In this document: positions 6,470 to 8,221 of the stretch, in pieces
Layout of the letters: each line of letters starts with the position of its first letter
Position numbering within the stretch: position 1 is the first letter of the stretch
DNA from: Clostridia bacterium
GTDB taxonomy: Bacteria; Bacillota_A; Clostridia; TANB77; CAG-508
Direction: 5' to 3'
NCBI GenBank assembly: GCA_017621295.1
Contig: JAGATI010000105.1
Span: 1 to 8,221, forward strand
DNA: 8,221 nucleotides
Program-made: the position numbers and the translations under genes
Notes under the pieces: model-generated
The model's database searches: none
Told to the model about the DNA's origin: nothing
Seen by the model: only the letters and a program-made list of their open reading frames with translations

Positions 6470-6949
6470 ATGGCAATTAGAAATATAAGAGAAGATGGAG
6501 ATGAAATCTTAAGAAAAAAGTCAAGAGTAGTAGAAAATGTAGATGATAAAATAAGAGAAATTTTAAATGATATGGTTGAAACTATGCATAAATTTAATGG
6601 TGTAGGCTTAGCTGGACCTCAAATAGGAATATTAAAAAGATTGGTAGTAATTGATTTATATGATGATAAAGGACCAATAAAATTAATTAATCCAGAAATT
6701 ATTAAAGAAAAAGGTGGCAAAGAAGTTGAAGAAGGTTGTTTAAGTTTTCCAAATAAATTTGCTAAAATTATTAGACCGGAGGAAGTAGTAGTTAAAGCTT
6801 TAGATGAAAACGGAAAACAAATAAAAATATCTGCAAAGGGGCTTTTAGCACAGGCTTTATCACATGAAATTGACCATTTAAATGGAATTTTGTTTGTTGA
6901 TAAAATAATACCAGGAACATTGGAAGTAGTTGAGCAAGAAAGTAAATAG
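6470..6949 (+). CDS. def: Def, peptide deformylase
   Basis: This metal-dependent hydrolase removes the N-formyl group from nascent proteins at the ribosome exit. The protein has 159 residues, the usual length. The three deformylase motifs are present: GVGLAGPQ at 44-51 (Gln51 being the conserved glutamine), EGCLS at 88-92 (Cys90 is a metal ligand) and HEIDH at 132-136 (His132 and His136 bind the metal, Glu133 is catalytic). Motif I has Gly49 where the textbook pattern has Ala. GGGAGG at 6456-6461 lies 8 bases before ATG 6470, and only 16 bases separate it from the priA stop, so it is likely cotranscribed with priA. With fmt downstream it forms the formylation/deformylation pair of bacterial initiation. 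Confidence 0.97.
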   Translation: MAIRNIREDGDEILRKKSRVVENVDDKIREILNDMVETMHKFNGVGLAGPQIGILKRLVVIDLYDDKGPIKLINPEIIKEKGGKEVEEGCLSFPNKFAKIIRPEEVVVKALDENGKQIKISAKGLLAQALSHEIDHLNGILFVDKIIPGTLEVVEQESK

Positions 6950-7102
6950 AAATAGCTAAAAATGAGGCAAATTACGTGATTGTTTTAAGTATGTATTAAA
7001 TTAGAGTTAAATGTAGCTTTCTTTTTATATAGTTCAGAATAGTTAAAATAGTATAGTAAAAAGATTTAGTTTATTAAGATTTAAATAGAAGGAGAAAATC
7101 GC
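6950..7102. other. def-fmt intergenic region
   Basis: These 153 bases are very AT-rich and hold no credible ORF. The fmt ribosome site AAGGAG lies at 7089-7094, 8 bases before its ATG. TATAGT at 7052-7057 could be a -10 box but lacks a good -35 partner. I see no clear terminator hairpin, so read-through from def is plausible. The gap is wide compared with the tight def-fmt spacing common in Bacillota. Confidence 0.4.
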
Positions 7103-8089
7103 ATGTTAAATGTTGTATTTATGGGGACTCCAGATTTTGCAAAAGAGTCACTAAAATGTTTATATGAAGCAAATTATAATATATTGGGAGTTGTTACAAA
7201 TCCAGATAAACCAAAGGGTAGAGGAATGAAAATGATGTATTCTCCAGTGAAAGAATATGCAATAGAGAAAAATTTAAAGATATATCAACCTTTGAAAGTA
7301 AGAAAAAATGAAGAGTTTTTAAAAGAAATTAAAAATTTAAATCCAGATGTCATATGTGTAGTAGCTTATGGAAAAATTTTACCTAAGGAATTATTAGATA
7401 TACCAAAATACGGGTGTATAAATGTACATAGTTCATTACTTCCTAAATATAGAGGTGCAGCACCAATACAATGGGCAGTAATAAATGGAGATACTAAAAC
7501 AGGTGTTACTACAATGTATATGGATGAAGGTATGGATACTGGAGATATGCTTTTAAAACATGAAGTAGAAATTGGAGAAGACGAAACAACAGGGGAATTA
7601 TGGAATAGATTATCTACTATAGGAGGAAAATTATTAATAGATACTTTAAAACAGATAGAAGAAGGCTCTATTAAAAGACAAAAACAAGGAGAAGAATTTT
7701 CTATTGCTCCAATGCTTCAAAAGGAAATTGCTAAAATTGATTGGGAAAATAAAACAGCAATACAAATAAAAAATCTTGTTAGAGGATTAAATCCTATAAT
7801 GGGAGCATACACATATTTAGATAATAAAAAAATAAAATTTTGGAAGGTAAAAGCAATAGAAGAAAAAGAACTATTAAAAACTTTTCCGGATTTAATGGAA
7901 TATGGTTATAGATTAAATGATATTGCCTATGGAACAGTAATATTATCAGACCCTAAAAAGGGATTAATTATAAAAGCTAAAGCTGGATATATACAAGTAT
8001 TGGAAATTCAAGGAGAAAATGCAAAGAAAATGCCTATAGGCGATTTTTTAAGAGGAAATAGTATAGATGTAGGAAAAATCCTACAGTAA
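7103..8089 (+). CDS. fmt: Fmt, methionyl-tRNA formyltransferase
   Basis: Fmt transfers a formyl group from 10-formyltetrahydrofolate to the methionine on initiator tRNA. The protein has 328 residues; family members are about 310-320. The N-terminal Rossmann-type domain starts VVFMGTPDFA at about 4-13. The tRNA-contacting loop NPDKPKGRGMKM lies at about 33-44. The active-site block INVHSSLLPKYRGAAPIQWA is at about 106-125. The catalytic triad expected from E. coli Fmt (Asn, His, Asp) is seen as Asn107, His109 and Asp145 (in MDEGMDTGD). The C-terminal OB-like tRNA-binding domain begins near residue 205 (APMLQKEIAKIDW, about 202-214) and contains the conserved NLVRGLNPIMGAYT at about 225-238. 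The frame is intact. AAGGAG at 7089-7094 fixes the start at 7103. In many relatives rsmB follows fmt; here the window ends first. Confidence 0.98.
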   Translation: MLNVVFMGTPDFAKESLKCLYEANYNILGVVTNPDKPKGRGMKMMYSPVKEYAIEKNLKIYQPLKVRKNEEFLKEIKNLNPDVICVVAYGKILPKELLDIPKYGCINVHSSLLPKYRGAAPIQWAVINGDTKTGVTTMYMDEGMDTGDMLLKHEVEIGEDETTGELWNRLSTIGGKLLIDTLKQIEEGSIKRQKQGEEFSIAPMLQKEIAKIDWENKTAIQIKNLVRGLNPIMGAYTYLDNKKIKFWKVKAIEEKELLKTFPDLMEYGYRLNDIAYGTVILSDPKKGLIIKAKAGYIQVLEIQGENAKKMPIGDFLRGNSIDVGKILQ

Positions 8090-8221
8090 AAAAATATATT
8101 AAAATATTTACATTCGGTAATATTATCTTTGTAATAAAAATCTATAAATATTAACTATAAAAGACGAAGTATTATCACTAGCCATTCTAAAATAATTAAG
8201 GCAGTAGAGTAGTAGCCTGTG
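8090..8221. other. Region downstream of fmt, to the window edge
   Basis: These 132 AT-rich bases contain no supported gene and no convincing terminator with a T-run. A weak pairing exists between CTAGCC (8179-8184) and GGCAGTAG (8200-8207, two-base bulge), close to the window end. It may belong to the leader of the next gene, but this cannot be judged without downstream sequence. Confidence 0.3.

Noticed and set aside
8179..8207. Possible structured RNA or riboswitch at the window end
   Set aside because: The pairing is short and bulged, and the sequence is cut off at 8221, so no family can be assigned.

Overview
The window reads as a piece of chromosome from a very AT-rich, low-GC Bacillota, most likely an uncultured Clostridia-type organism. 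The support is the gene order yicC-remA-rpoZ-priA-def-fmt, strong GGAGG-type ribosome binding sites, near-exclusive use of AGA for arginine, and a strongly purine-rich coding strand. All genes lie on the + strand. No mobile element, CRISPR array, tRNA or rRNA is visible.

Layout. Positions 1-598 hold the 3' four-fifths of rsmE (16S rRNA m3U1498 methyltransferase), cut by the window edge. A tightly coupled run follows: an unrecognised lysine-rich protein with a long disordered tail and a four-helix membrane domain (609-1988), yicC (endoribonuclease family), and remA (2893-3144). A hairpin plus T-rich stretch after remA looks like a terminator. rpoZ (RNA polymerase omega) comes next, then a small archaeal-type cytidylate-kinase-like P-loop kinase whose stop codon lies inside a perfect 12-bp terminator stem. 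The last block is priA (primosomal helicase), def (peptide deformylase) and fmt (Met-tRNA formyltransferase). gmk, usually found between remA and rpoZ in Bacillota, is absent here, as is coaBC, usually found between rpoZ and priA.

The most unusual feature is priA. Its reading frame is broken three times, at about 4921, 5402 and 5997. Every break has the same form: a codon (TCA, CCA or GCT), then one extra C, then GGA encoding a glycine of PriA. Reading +1 past the C at all three sites restores a complete, well-conserved PriA of about 748 residues, including Walker A, DEEH, eight zinc-binding cysteines and motif VI. In the unshifted frame the codon at each break is CGG. By my reading CGG is used as an in-frame codon nowhere else in the window, although CGT, CGC, CGA, AGG and AGA all encode arginine. 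The pattern suggests recurrent +1 frameshifting, or four-base decoding, at CGG-A, perhaps because CGG is unassigned or starved of tRNA in this organism. Random gene decay or random sequencing error is less likely but not excluded.

Functionally the window is housekeeping: ribosome maturation and initiation (rsmE, def, fmt), transcription and RNA turnover (rpoZ, yicC), replication restart (priA), DNA-binding regulation (remA) and nucleotide phosphorylation (the kinase).
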